A stretch of 43,547 bases of DNA from Trueperaceae bacterium (GCA_020431825.1 JAGQHN010000034.1:1-43547), one strand, 5' to 3'; positions 32,897 to 41,820 are shown, counted from the stretch's first letter. Notes: a model not told the origin generated them from the letters alone. Numbers and translations are program-made.

Positions 32897-32930
32897 AAGG
32901 GCTTAGTTTTTCTAAGCCCTTAAGTTTTTG
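32897..32930 (+). terminator. Intercistronic hairpin after the binding-protein gene
   Basis: A perfect 10 bp stem AAGGGCTTAG/CTAAGCCCTT (32897-32906 and 32912-32921) has a five-T loop and is followed by AAGTTTTT. It probably causes partial termination or protects the 3' end of the binding-protein mRNA, a common arrangement in ABC operons. Confidence 0.65.
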
Positions 32931-32939
32931 GAGGTGATT

Positions 32940-33809
32940 ATGATACAGGTGCTGGCAAATGGGCTTTATCTTGGGGGACAATACGCACTTATTGCTTTAG
33001 GCTTGACCTTAATTTTTGCCCTGATGAATGTTCTTAATTTTGCCCATGGACAAATGTACGTTCTGGGAGGGTTTATTACCTATACGGTTTATGGACGCCT
33101 TGGACTTCCGTTTATTGTTGCCTTACTTGCCTCAGCAATTACCTTGGCATTATTGGGTGCAGCCATTGAAAGATTTTTGTTTCGCCCAGTAATCAGGCGA
33201 AGTTTTCGCGAAGAAAGTACCATGCTCTTGGCTGCTGCGATTGCCTTTTTCTTAGATGCCATCATATTGCTGCTCTTTGGTGAAAAGCAGCGGGGTGTTC
33301 CCAAAATTATCAATGGGGTGCTTAATCTGAATTTTCAACTGGTTATGCCTTATGACCGTATTCTTATTGGGGTTGTTGCCATTATCTTAATTCTGGCTTT
33401 TATTTTATACATGCAGCGTAGTAAAACGGGTCGTGCTCTCAGGGCGTTGGCGCAGGACCGAGTGGCAGCGCAACTTATGGGCGTGCAGGTTGACCGCTAC
33501 TCGATGATTGGGTTTGCTATTGGTGCAATGTTAGCAGGCATTGTTGGAGGCTTACTGGTTAGTATTACGGGAGTAAGTTCGGGCATTGGGGGGCCAATCT
33601 CGATAAAGGCTTTTATGATGGTCATGATTGGCGGTGCGGGGGTTATTTCAGGAGCAATTGCAGGGGGGTTCATTTTGGGAATGCTCGAGTCAGTGGGTTT
33701 AAGTGTTTTGCATTCCTATGGTGATATTACCTATTTGGTTATTTTCGCCTCCCTAATGGTGTTTTTAAGTATTCGTCCGCAAGGGCTTATGGGAAAACCG
33801 TGGGGTTAG
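32940..33809 (+). CDS. Liv-type ABC transporter permease (LivH-like)
   Basis: This 289-residue polytopic membrane protein has about eight hydrophobic helices. It shows the LivH landmarks 'GLYLGGQYALIALGLTLIFALMNVLNFAHGQMY', 'KTGRALRALAQDRVAAQLMGV' (the cytosolic EAA-like loop), 'GGAGVISGAIAGGFILG' and the C-terminal 'IRPQGLMGK'. It forms half of the inner-membrane channel with the next gene product. The start at 32940 is fixed by a full GGAGGTGAT ribosome site directly upstream; a TTG four codons earlier is not needed. Confidence 0.92.
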   Translation: MIQVLANGLYLGGQYALIALGLTLIFALMNVLNFAHGQMYVLGGFITYTVYGRLGLPFIVALLASAITLALLGAAIERFLFRPVIRRSFREESTMLLAAAIAFFLDAIILLLFGEKQRGVPKIINGVLNLNFQLVMPYDRILIGVVAIILILAFILYMQRSKTGRALRALAQDRVAAQLMGVQVDRYSMIGFAIGAMLAGIVGGLLVSITGVSSGIGGPISIKAFMMVMIGGAGVISGAIAGGFILGMLESVGLSVLHSYGDITYLVIFASLMVFLSIRPQGLMGKPWG

Positions 33810-33813
33810 CTAA

Positions 33814-34791
33814 GTGAAACGCCAAACTATAGGTATAGTAGCAACCCTTCTTTTTAGCCTTATTGTAGTTTTTTTTATTCCCTGGCTTTTAGATTTAACA
33901 GGAAGAAATGATCTTTATTTTACATTAACCTCCGTTGCCCTGCTAAGCATTGCCAGTGCCGGGGTCTGGCTAACCTTTTTTATTGGCAGAATCAATATGG
34001 GTCAGGCAGCCTATGCCCTTATGGGAGGTTATATATCGACAATATTAGTTGTCAATTACGGCTTATCTTTCTGGTTAACGTTACCCCTGGCTGGTTTTTT
34101 CTGCGCTCTGGTAAGTGTGTTAATTGGTCTGCCTATCTTACGGTTACGCGGCGTCTATTTCGCTATGACAACTCTGGTGCTCACTGAAGTCAGCAAACTT
34201 TTGGCCTTAGCCTTACCCATAACAGGTGGAGCTAGCGGCATTATCAATATTCCTTTACCTAAAGCCCTTAAGATTCTTGGAATTACCCTTATTCCTGATT
34301 TCACGACCCTGGCAAATGTCAAAAGGGCTTTTTATCTCCTGTCGGTAATACTTATGATTTTGTGTTTTGCTCTGCTTTACCGATTGGTGCATTCGCGCTT
34401 GGGTCAACTATGGCGCTCTCTTCAACAAAATGAAGAATTGGCTTCGTCAATTGGCGTTAATATTAGCTACCTGCGCCTAATTGCCTATGCTATATCTTCT
34501 TTTTTTGGAGGTCTGGGTGGGGCTGTGTTTGCAGCGATTACCCAGTCTATGTATCCGTCCAATTTTACGGTGAATGATTCTGTTAATTTTATGCTCAATT
34601 GCTTTTTGGGTGGACTCAATTATGTTTTTGGGCCTATCTTAGGAACCTTTGTTCTTTATTTCGGCTGGGATTGGCTATTTAGAATGGGCAAATATCAACT
34701 GCTTATCTTCTCCAGCGTTCTTATAGTTTTAATGCTGTTTTTACCCAATGGCTTACTGAGTCTCCGATTTAGGCGAAAGTCCCAAGCTTAA
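33814..34791 (+). CDS. Liv-type ABC transporter permease (LivM-like)
   Basis: This 325-residue protein has about nine hydrophobic helices. It has the LivM landmarks 'FIGRINMGQAAYALMGGY', 'RLRGVYFAMTTLVLTEV' and 'LGQLWRSLQQNEELASSIGVNI' (loop contacting the ATPases), and ends 'LPNGLLSLRFRRK'. It pairs with the LivH-like permease. The start is GTG, five bases after the previous stop. The stop directly abuts the ATPase gene. Confidence 0.9.
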   Translation: MKRQTIGIVATLLFSLIVVFFIPWLLDLTGRNDLYFTLTSVALLSIASAGVWLTFFIGRINMGQAAYALMGGYISTILVVNYGLSFWLTLPLAGFFCALVSVLIGLPILRLRGVYFAMTTLVLTEVSKLLALALPITGGASGIINIPLPKALKILGITLIPDFTTLANVKRAFYLLSVILMILCFALLYRLVHSRLGQLWRSLQQNEELASSIGVNISYLRLIAYAISSFFGGLGGAVFAAITQSMYPSNFTVNDSVNFMLNCFLGGLNYVFGPILGTFVLYFGWDWLFRMGKYQLLIFSSVLIVLMLFLPNGLLSLRFRRKSQA

Positions 34792-35571
34792 ATGGGCAGC
34801 TTATTAGAAATTCAGCAGCTCAGTAAGCGATTTGGCGGCTTGCTTGCTGTAAATAACGTGTCGTTCGTTGTTCATGCAGGAGAGATTCTATCTGTTATAG
34901 GACCTAATGGCGCAGGGAAGTCAACTTTGTTTAAGCTTATTTCGTCCTTCTTGCGACCTAGTGAAGGTCAGGTTTTATTTCAAGGTGAACGAATTTCTCA
35001 CCTTGCGCCTCATCTGGTGGCACGAAAAGGCGTAGTAAGAACCTTTCAGGAAACTACCATTTTTAAAACCATGACGGTGCGCGATAATGTGATCGTCGCT
35101 CACCATTTGCGCTCAAAGGCAAACTTATTAGATTATGTTACAGGCTCGAGTCGCGCAAAACAGGACTTAAATGAATTTGCCGACTCGGCGGATACCATTT
35201 TAAAGCTGTTAAACCTGTACGAGTCTCGTAATGAGCTTGCAAGTAACCTGCCGCATGGGTATTTACGGGCTTTAGGTATAGCAATTGGTTTGGCTACGGG
35301 GCCAGCTATTATCTTACTTGACGAGCCTTTTGCTGGTATGAATCATGAAGAAACGATGCGTGCGGTTGAAATGGTCCGGAGGGTTAGAGATAGAGGTGTC
35401 ACGATTCTTTTGGTTGAGCATGATATGCATGCGGTGATGAAGATTTCAGATCGAATCGTGGTTCTGAATTTCGGTGAGCAAATTGCTGAAGGAACGCCAG
35501 AGCAAATCAGGCAAAATGAAAAAGTCATTGAGGCTTATCTTGGGGTTGAAGATGAATCGATCGGGATGTAA
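34792..35571 (+). CDS. Liv-type ABC transporter ATP-binding protein (LivG-like)
   Basis: This 259-residue ATPase has Walker A 'GPNGAGKST', the Q-loop 'VVRTFQET' typical of LivG, and Walker B 'AIILLDEPFAGMN' followed by the H-loop 'LLVEHDM'. The signature region 'LPHGYLRALGIAIGLATG' is a shifted version of the usual 'LSGGQQRRLEIAR': the LSGG core is replaced by LPHG, so ATP binding in one site may be altered. The C-terminus 'EQIRQNEKVIEAYLG' is characteristic of the subfamily. It begins immediately after the permease stop codon. Confidence 0.9.
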   Translation: MGSLLEIQQLSKRFGGLLAVNNVSFVVHAGEILSVIGPNGAGKSTLFKLISSFLRPSEGQVLFQGERISHLAPHLVARKGVVRTFQETTIFKTMTVRDNVIVAHHLRSKANLLDYVTGSSRAKQDLNEFADSADTILKLLNLYESRNELASNLPHGYLRALGIAIGLATGPAIILLDEPFAGMNHEETMRAVEMVRRVRDRGVTILLVEHDMHAVMKISDRIVVLNFGEQIAEGTPEQIRQNEKVIEAYLGVEDESIGM

Positions 35572-35574
35572 TGC

Positions 35575-36297
35575 ATGACTAGCCTTCTAAGTCTTAATTC
35601 TGTACAGCTGTACTATGATCATGTTTATGCTCTAAAAGGAGTTTCTCTGGACTTGAAGGAAGGAGAAATTGTTGCGCTTATAGGTGCAAATGGGGCAGGC
35701 AAAACTTCAATCCTAAGAGCGATTACAGGACTTAAAGCAATTTCAAGTGGAGAAATAAAGTACCAAAATCAAAGAATTGATGGTTTGCGCGCAGATCAAT
35801 TGGTTAAAAAGGGTATCGTTATGGTACCAGAGGGAAGGCGGATTTTCCCTCATATGTCAGTGAAAGATAACTTGCTTATGGGTGCCTTCAGCCGCAACAA
35901 TAAAACGGAAATCAAAGAAAGCCTCGAGCGCGTACTTGCGCGTTTTCCCCGGCTGGCTGAGCGTTTTAAACAATCCGCTGGAACCATGAGTGGTGGTGAG
36001 CAGCAGATGATGGTTATTGGTCGGGCACTCATGGCCAAACCACGTGTGCTACTGCTTGATGAACCTTCTTTAGGCATTGCGCCAAAATTGGTTCAGGACA
36101 TTGCTCGTTCCATTGTTACTATAAGCCGTGATGAGAACGTGAGCGTTTTGCTGGTAGAACAAAACTCGAGAATGGCATTACGTATTTCAACGAGAGCCTA
36201 TGCTCTCGTCACGGGTAAAATAGAGCTCAGTGGCTTATCAGAAAGTCTTTTGAGAGATGAGCGAATTACCGACCTCTATCTGGGAGGCGAGGCTTAG
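35575..36297 (+). CDS. Liv-type ABC transporter ATP-binding protein (LivF-like)
   Basis: This 240-residue ATPase has Walker A 'GANGAGKTS', 'GIVMVPEGRRIFPHMSVKDNL' (the LivF hallmark), an intact signature 'MSGGEQQMMVIGRALMAKP' and Walker B 'VLLLDEPSLGIAP', ending 'DERITDLYLGG'. With the LivG-like partner it powers the importer; here the two signature motifs differ, suggesting one degenerate and one canonical ATP site. It starts three bases after the LivG stop. Confidence 0.93.
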   Translation: MTSLLSLNSVQLYYDHVYALKGVSLDLKEGEIVALIGANGAGKTSILRAITGLKAISSGEIKYQNQRIDGLRADQLVKKGIVMVPEGRRIFPHMSVKDNLLMGAFSRNNKTEIKESLERVLARFPRLAERFKQSAGTMSGGEQQMMVIGRALMAKPRVLLLDEPSLGIAPKLVQDIARSIVTISRDENVSVLLVEQNSRMALRISTRAYALVTGKIELSGLSESLLRDERITDLYLGGEA

Positions 36298-36347
36298 CTC
36301 GAGATAGATTAACCATCTGGGATATAAGGACAGCTAAGGTTTTGACC

Positions 36348-37703
36348 ATGCAGTATGATCTTGTGTTAAAAAATGGGATTCTTGTTACGCCATCGGCTAG
36401 TTTTAGAGGTGATCTGGCGATTTCGGAGGGTAAAATCGCGGCTCTGAGTCAAGAACCGCTCAAGGCCGAGACCAGCATCGATCTTAAAGGTCAGATTGTC
36501 TTGCCTGGAGTAGTAGATTTGCATGTGCATTTCAGTGAGCCAGGGCGAGACTACTGGGAAGGTTGGGCAAATGGTAGTAGAGCAGCCGCGTTTGGTGGCG
36601 TAACGACGGTTGTAGAAATGCCTCTAAATGCTATCCCTGCGACCACTAACGTGGCAGCTTTAAAGCAAAAGGTGAGTCTGGCAGAGGAAAAAAGTCTGGT
36701 AGATTTTGCCCTATGGGGAGGCTTTGTTGATAACAATCTGAGCGAACTCGAGTCCTTAGCCAAGGAAGGCATTATGGGATTTAAGGCTTTTATGGTTGAT
36801 ACCAGGGATACAAGCTTTCAGTTTGTAGAAGAAGACTTATTGTTTGAGGGGATGAAAGAAATTGCTCGACTCGGGCAGTTTTTGGCCGTTCATGCCGAAG
36901 ATAATGCTATGGTTTGGGAGAAAACCCAGCAGTTACAAAAGGCAGGTCGCAAAGATAGGAAAGCTTGGCTGGAAGCTAGACAACCTGAGATGGAACTAAA
37001 AGCAATACAAAAGGCGCTTCGCTTGGCTAAAGAAACGAAGTGTCCTCTTCATATTGTTCATTTGAGTATTCCCGAAGCAATTGATGCTATTCAAGCAGCC
37101 AGAGCAGAGGGGGTCAAGGTAAGTTTTGAAACTTGCCCACATTATCTTTGTCTAACCGATCAAGATTTTATTGATATTGGACCAGAAGCAAAATGTGCAC
37201 CTCCCCTAAGAGATAAACTGCGGCAAGATATGCTCTGGCAACGTGTTTTAGCAGCGCAGTTTGATTGCATTAGCTCAGATCATTCGCCCTGTACATTTGA
37301 GGAAAAAAGCTGTGGAGAACAAGATATTTGGGCGGCATGGGGGGGGATTACGGGTATCCAGACGCTTTTGCCAGTTATGTTTTCTGAAGCAGTTATAAAA
37401 CGCAATATGCCTTTACAGCAATTGGCTTATCTGCTTTCAGAAAGGCCAGCTCAAATTGCTAAACTTTGGCCCAGGAAAGGTCGCATAGGGGTAGGTGCAG
37501 ATGCTGACCTTGTCATTGTTGATCCGGCGGTGGATTGGCAAGTACACCAGACCTGGTTAAAATCTAAGCACCCCCATAGTCCTTTTGTGACCTGGCAGCT
37601 CAAGGGAAAAATCAGTCAGGTTTTTACGGCTGGGAACCTGCTCATTGATCGTGATGAACTAGTGATGCAAAGGCGAGGCCAGTGGCTAAAAGGAGAATCA
37701 TAA
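36348..37703 (+). CDS. allB: Allantoinase (cyclic amidohydrolase family)
   Basis: This 451-residue amidohydrolase opens the hydantoin ring of allantoin to allantoate. The metal ligands are all visible: His59-x-His61 ('DLHVHFSEPGR'), Lys146 for carboxylation ('GFKAFM'), His182 ('VHAED'), His238 ('IVHLS') and Asp311 ('SSDHSPC'). Segments such as 'AAFGGVTTVVEMPLNAIPATT', 'ETCPHYLCLT', 'AKCAPPLRD' and 'AAWGGITGIQ' are those of AllB rather than of dihydroorotase or hydantoinase; specificity for allantoin is inferred from this. It follows the ABC importer by 50 bp and is probably in the same operon. The ATG at 36348 has AAGG upstream. The next pathway enzymes (allantoate amidohydrolase and others) are not in the window. 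Confidence 0.88.
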   Translation: MQYDLVLKNGILVTPSASFRGDLAISEGKIAALSQEPLKAETSIDLKGQIVLPGVVDLHVHFSEPGRDYWEGWANGSRAAAFGGVTTVVEMPLNAIPATTNVAALKQKVSLAEEKSLVDFALWGGFVDNNLSELESLAKEGIMGFKAFMVDTRDTSFQFVEEDLLFEGMKEIARLGQFLAVHAEDNAMVWEKTQQLQKAGRKDRKAWLEARQPEMELKAIQKALRLAKETKCPLHIVHLSIPEAIDAIQAARAEGVKVSFETCPHYLCLTDQDFIDIGPEAKCAPPLRDKLRQDMLWQRVLAAQFDCISSDHSPCTFEEKSCGEQDIWAAWGGITGIQTLLPVMFSEAVIKRNMPLQQLAYLLSERPAQIAKLWPRKGRIGVGADADLVIVDPAVDWQVHQTWLKSKHPHSPFVTWQLKGKISQVFTAGNLLIDRDELVMQRRGQWLKGES

Positions 37704-37742
37704 ACTTCGAGTAGCGTAATTTATTTGTAATTTATCAGGCGT

Positions 37743-38192
37743 ATGCTGATGCCAGTTATGAATAACGTTGCCCCCCTCCTGCCTGAATCATTACCCTTAA
37801 CTCCTGCCCGAAATAGCCCCAGCGTTCTGGTTGTCGAAGATAGCTTTGCGATTAGTATTGTTTTGTCTCGACTCCTTGAGCGTGAAGGTTATCAGGTGAG
37901 TCTGGCGACCACCGCGCCAGAAGCCAAGTCGGTGGTTATAGACCAGATTGCCAAGATTGATCTGGTTCTCCTCGATGTAAATTTGCCAGGGGGTACCGGG
38001 TTTGACATTTTACAGACGATCCGCGAACGTTCACAGGTTCCCGTTATTATGCTTTCTGCGCTAAAACAAAATCACAATGTCGAAAGGGGTCTCGAGCTTG
38101 GGGCGCAGGATTTTGTAACCAAGCCCTTTAATCCAAGAGAGCTTCTCTTAAGGGTTAAACAACATACCAAATGTGGTACCGACTTGGCATAG
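37743..38192 (+). CDS. Stand-alone response regulator receiver protein
   Basis: This 149-residue protein is a single receiver domain after a 25-residue linker. It has the acidic pair in 'VLVVEDSF', the phosphoacceptor Asp in 'LVLLDVNLPGGTGF', the switch residue in 'IMLSALK' and Lys in 'FVTKPFNPRE'. There is no DNA-binding or enzymatic output domain, so it acts by protein contact. The 3' end overlaps the HEAT-repeat gene by 22 bp, so that protein is the natural partner. Three possible ATGs lie within 15 nt; the first has TAATTT 9 nt upstream. No histidine kinase is near. Confidence 0.85.
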   Translation: MLMPVMNNVAPLLPESLPLTPARNSPSVLVVEDSFAISIVLSRLLEREGYQVSLATTAPEAKSVVIDQIAKIDLVLLDVNLPGGTGFDILQTIRERSQVPVIMLSALKQNHNVERGLELGAQDFVTKPFNPRELLLRVKQHTKCGTDLA

Positions 38193-39340
38193 CCAGTTTT
38201 TTGGCCATATCACTCCTGATCTTTTTGGGTGTGAGTGCTAGTCTGGTTGCGCTTTTTGTAGCTAGCCTGAGTGATCTTTATTTAAGACTCGAGTCTCCCT
38301 TTAGTCTCATTGCGGTGGCTGTCAGTTTGGCGGCTGCCTTTTTAAGTCTCATTTCGCTTAGCTTTTTTCAGTTTTTTCATCATAGTGTAAGTTTGCGTCA
38401 GTTTCGCCGCCAGCAGGGGCAGGTTACTTACTGGATGGAGGTCTTTAGCGATGTCCTCCTCTTTACAGATGAAGCGCCACAATGGGTTCAGAAATCGGCT
38501 GCTTATGCCCTTTTAGAACTGTCAGAAGGCATTGACGACCAGGGAAGCCTCATTCTTATGAAGCTTTATGAGAGCTACGGCTTTCTGGCAGAAGATTTGC
38601 GCTTGCTGGGCAAACGTATTTCGCTTGATAAACGCTCTCGGATTTTGGGCAGACTTTCGCTTATACGTCATCCCCGTGCGGTAGAGCAGTTAAAACTCGA
38701 GCTGGCACGACCTGAGGCAGTGGTGCGCTCTGCCGCCTTTCAGGCATTAGCACGTACCTATAGTCGTCAAGGGATGTCAACTGCAGAGGTAAAAGACATT
38801 TTTTTGCCCATGATTTTGGAAGGGCGGTTTGGTCTTGGTCTCATTGAAGAGGCGCTGGTTGTACTGGGGGAGAATGCAGGCGCTCTGCTCTACGCGCTCC
38901 TTGAGGAAAAGGACTCGAGCCTTGTAAAACTGGCACTTACCGTGATTGAGCGCTCAAAATATCAGGACTGGGCGTCTTGGTGTTTGCCCTGGCTTGACCA
39001 TGAGCTTGCTGAGTTGCGGGCAGCTGCACTTCGGGCTCTTGCCAAACTTCAGCTTGTCCCTCTAGAAGCCTCAGAAAAAATTGAGCTGGCACTAGCTGAT
39101 CCCCAGTGGTTTGTGCGGGCACAGGCTGCCAATGCCAGTATTGGTGTTATGACTGATTCCATTGATGACGCCTTACTAAAAGCTCTGGCAGATCAAAACT
39201 GGTGGGTCAGGCATAATGCTGCCAAAGCGCTTAAAGAGCGAGGGTCACAGCCTCGAGCCCTCTTAAGCTGGGCTGCCCAGCATCACGAAGACCGCTACGG
39301 AAGGGATATGGCTGAGCAAATATTAGCCAGCCCGGTTTAA
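38171..39340 (+). CDS. Membrane-anchored HEAT-repeat protein
   Basis: This 389-residue protein has two N-terminal transmembrane helices (about 5-32 and 43-68) and then a cytosolic array of HEAT-like helical pairs. Repeats with 'VRSAAFQALARTY', 'LRAAALRALAKL', 'FVRAQAANASIG' and 'WVRHNAAKALKERG' are clear. Such arrays are docking scaffolds. It sits between a receiver protein and a polysaccharide-type glycosyltransferase, overlapping the first and 3 bp from the second, so it may pass the receiver's signal to the synthase (inference). No catalytic motif is seen. Confidence 0.82.
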   Translation: MWYRLGIASFLAISLLIFLGVSASLVALFVASLSDLYLRLESPFSLIAVAVSLAAAFLSLISLSFFQFFHHSVSLRQFRRQQGQVTYWMEVFSDVLLFTDEAPQWVQKSAAYALLELSEGIDDQGSLILMKLYESYGFLAEDLRLLGKRISLDKRSRILGRLSLIRHPRAVEQLKLELARPEAVVRSAAFQALARTYSRQGMSTAEVKDIFLPMILEGRFGLGLIEEALVVLGENAGALLYALLEEKDSSLVKLALTVIERSKYQDWASWCLPWLDHELAELRAAALRALAKLQLVPLEASEKIELALADPQWFVRAQAANASIGVMTDSIDDALLKALADQNWWVRHNAAKALKERGSQPRALLSWAAQHHEDRYGRDMAEQILASPV

Positions 39341-39343
39341 GCT

Positions 39344-40729
39344 ATGCTACTGGCTCTGCAAACCTTTATTTTGCTGTATTTCATTACGCTAAATTTATCG
39401 TTTGCCCTGTCGCTTTATATTGCTGCTAAAGAGCTAGGTATTATTCTTAGAAGTAATGAAGACATAAATCTAAAAAGCCTTCTGGAGCGTGATTTTTACA
39501 AGCCGATTTCGCTTTTGGTTCCTGCCTATAATGAAGAAGCCACCATTGTCGCTTCCTTAAATTCCCTACTCAATCTTCACTACCCTGAGTATGAAGTTGT
39601 CGTCGTCAATGATGGCTCTAAAGATAATACCGCTGAGGTGGTTAAAGCCTATTACGACCTGTATCCGGCAGTTATTTATACTCGCAAGCTTATTGAGACC
39701 AAACCTATTAGAGCCATTTACCGCTCGAGAAAATACCCCAATTTACTCTTCATTGATAAAGCTAATGGCGGCAAAGCTGACGCCTTAAATGCGGCCCTGC
39801 TGCACTCGCAGTATCCTATTTTTTGTGCTATGGATGCGGATAGCCTGCTAGACTCACAAGCCCTACTCCGCTCAGCCAGGCAATTTACCGAAGATGATAC
39901 TCTGATTGCCACAGGTGGCACCATTCGTTCTCTTAACAATGCCGAAACCTCTTATGGGCAGATTTTAAAACTGAAAGCACCTGTAAAGTGGATTGAACGC
40001 TTTCAGGTGGTTGAGTATATACGCGCATTTTTAGCCGGTCGTACCACCCTGAGTAACCTAGGTATGCTGCTGATTATATCTGGAGCCTTTGGGCTTTTTA
40101 AGCGCAGTGTCGTTTTAGAAGTTGGGGGGTACCGCACCGACACGGTCGGTGAAGATATGGAGCTGGTAGTAAGACTTCACAGGCACATGCGCGAGAAAAA
40201 ACGACCCTACCGCATCAGCTACACTATGGACCCTATCTGCTGGACACAGGTGCCCGATGACTGGAGGGTTTTGCGTAAGCAGCGTAACCGCTGGCATAGA
40301 GGTTTGCTCGAGACTCTCTGGAACCACCGCCAGATGATGCTAAACCCACGCTACGGGCGTATTGGCATGCTGGCCATGCCTTATTTCTGGCTGTTTGAGG
40401 CTTTGTCTCCACTGATTGAAATTGGCGGTTATGCGCTGCTTATGGTGCTCATTATGCTGGGGAAGATCAATTTTGTATTTGCAAGCATGTTTATGGTTTT
40501 GGCAGTTCTTAGTGGCATTCTTATTTCAATGTCGGCCTTTGGTATAGAAGCCTTTATGCGCAATCGCTACCCTACCTCGAAAGATAGGTTGCTGTTACTA
40601 CTTGCCAGTGTTCTGGAAAATTTTGGTTACCGCCAGCTCATCGCCTGGGAGCGTCTGGTTGCGAGTTTTCAGGTCTTTAAAAAGAAAGGGCAGTGGGGTG
40701 AAATGAAACGGCAGGCGATTAAGACCTAG
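39344..40729 (+). CDS. Family 2 processive glycosyltransferase (PgaC/IcaA-like)
   Basis: This 461-residue membrane synthase has one N-terminal helix (about 4-27), a cytosolic GT2 domain and a C-terminal cluster of membrane helices (about 340-410). The GT2 motifs are intact: 'LLVPAYNEEATI', Asp90 ('VVVNDGSKDNT'), 'DKANGGKADALNA', the DxD 'MDADS' (164-166), 'VGEDME' (270-271, base) and QxxRW as 'QRNRW' (313-317), the mark of processive synthases. The family makes beta-linked polysaccharides such as poly-N-acetylglucosamine. With the receiver and HEAT proteins upstream this looks like a regulated exopolysaccharide operon; the sugar is not known. It ends 2 bp from the convergent mnmA. Confidence 0.9.
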   Translation: MLLALQTFILLYFITLNLSFALSLYIAAKELGIILRSNEDINLKSLLERDFYKPISLLVPAYNEEATIVASLNSLLNLHYPEYEVVVVNDGSKDNTAEVVKAYYDLYPAVIYTRKLIETKPIRAIYRSRKYPNLLFIDKANGGKADALNAALLHSQYPIFCAMDADSLLDSQALLRSARQFTEDDTLIATGGTIRSLNNAETSYGQILKLKAPVKWIERFQVVEYIRAFLAGRTTLSNLGMLLIISGAFGLFKRSVVLEVGGYRTDTVGEDMELVVRLHRHMREKKRPYRISYTMDPICWTQVPDDWRVLRKQRNRWHRGLLETLWNHRQMMLNPRYGRIGMLAMPYFWLFEALSPLIEIGGYALLMVLIMLGKINFVFASMFMVLAVLSGILISMSAFGIEAFMRNRYPTSKDRLLLLLASVLENFGYRQLIAWERLVASFQVFKKKGQWGEMKRQAIKT

Positions 40730-40731
40730 TC

Positions 40732-41820
40732 TTAAGAGCGAGTTTCAATGACACCGCCACCCAGCAGGCGGTCACCCTCATAGAGAACCGTTGATTGACC
40801 CAGAGTGATGGCAAAAACGGGTTCATCAAAAACCAGCTTGAAGCTCTCTTCTGAAGTCAGCTCGAGCGTTGCTGGTATGGGGTTTTGCCGGTAGCGAGTT
40901 TGCGCCATGACGCGCTTTGGTAATTTATCTATATTCGTTAGAAAATTGGCTTTGACTGCAGATAGCGCCTGCCACTGACACTGCTCGCGCATACCAACAA
41001 TCACACTGTTGTCTTCGGGGCGCAGGTCAAGTACAAAGCGAATCAGATGTGAGTGATAAAGCCCCAGCCCTTTACGCTGACCAATGGTGTAAAACTGAAT
41101 GCCTTTATGCGTACCGATTTGCTTATAGTCATCAGCGGCGTCATAAATGGGACCAGGGTTTTCTTCGCTAAATTCTGTAAGGTAATCTCGCACTGAAGTC
41201 GTAATAAAGCAAAGGCCACTCGAGCTTTTTTTATCAGCGACACTAAAGTCACGCTCGGCCGCCAGTTTGCGCACCTCGGCTTTGCTTAATTCACCAAGGG
41301 GAAACAAAATGTACTTTAAGATTTCCTTTGGCAGAGCCCATAAGAAATAGGTCTGATCTTTACCATCATCATCGCCGCGGTGAAGTTCTATGCCGTCTTT
41401 GCCTTCTACACGTCTCACATAGTGACCAGTTGCCATAAATTCGCAACCCAGCAGCTGAGCCCTTTTAACAAAAGAGCCAAATTTGATTTCACGGTTACAC
41501 CAGACGCAGGGGTTGGGCGTTTTCCCCCCTTCGTAACTGGGGATAAAGGGGTCAACCACAATCTGGTCAAACTTGTCACGGTAATCAAGCAGGTAAAAGG
41601 GAATATCAATTTTGTCCGCAATCCGTCTGGCATCGTAGGCTGCTTCAGGGCTGCAACAAAGGTCAAAGGCGCCAGCTGGACGGTCATCAGGCCAGAAGCG
41701 CATCATCGAACCAATAACCTCATAGCCCTGCTCTTTTAAAAGGGAGGTTGCCACCGACGAATCAACGCCGCCAGACATAGCGCAGAGCACTTTGGGTTTG
41801 CTTTGGGTAATGGTTTCCAT
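40732..41820 (-). CDS. mnmA: tRNA-specific 2-thiouridylase MnmA
   Basis: This 362-residue enzyme makes 2-thiouridine at position 34 of Lys, Glu and Gln tRNAs. It has the PP-loop 'AMSGGVDSSVA' (residues 14-24), the catalytic nucleophile Cys105 in 'NPCVWCNREIKFG', the second cysteine Cys204 in 'SSGLCFI', 'ATGHYVRR', 'HKGIQFYTIGQRKGLG' and the C-terminal beta-barrel segment 'ARTRYRQ'-like 'AQTRYRQNPI'. Length and all motifs are normal. A ribosome site (GGAAAGG) precedes the ATG. Its neighbours are unrelated. Confidence 0.97.
   Translation of the reverse strand: METITQSKPKVLCAMSGGVDSSVATSLLKEQGYEVIGSMMRFWPDDRPAGAFDLCCSPEAAYDARRIADKIDIPFYLLDYRDKFDQIVVDPFIPSYEGGKTPNPCVWCNREIKFGSFVKRAQLLGCEFMATGHYVRRVEGKDGIELHRGDDDGKDQTYFLWALPKEILKYILFPLGELSKAEVRKLAAERDFSVADKKSSSGLCFITTSVRDYLTEFSEENPGPIYDAADDYKQIGTHKGIQFYTIGQRKGLGLYHSHLIRFVLDLRPEDNSVIVGMREQCQWQALSAVKANFLTNIDKLPKRVMAQTRYRQNPIPATLELTSEESFKLVFDEPVFAITLGQSTVLYEGDRLLGGGVIETRS

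Noticed and set aside
36348-37703. Dihydroorotase or dihydropyrimidinase as the identity of the amidohydrolase
   Set aside because: The blocks around the first metal site and the 'AAWGGITGIQ' segment match allantoinase better; no pyrimidine genes are nearby. It is still an inference.
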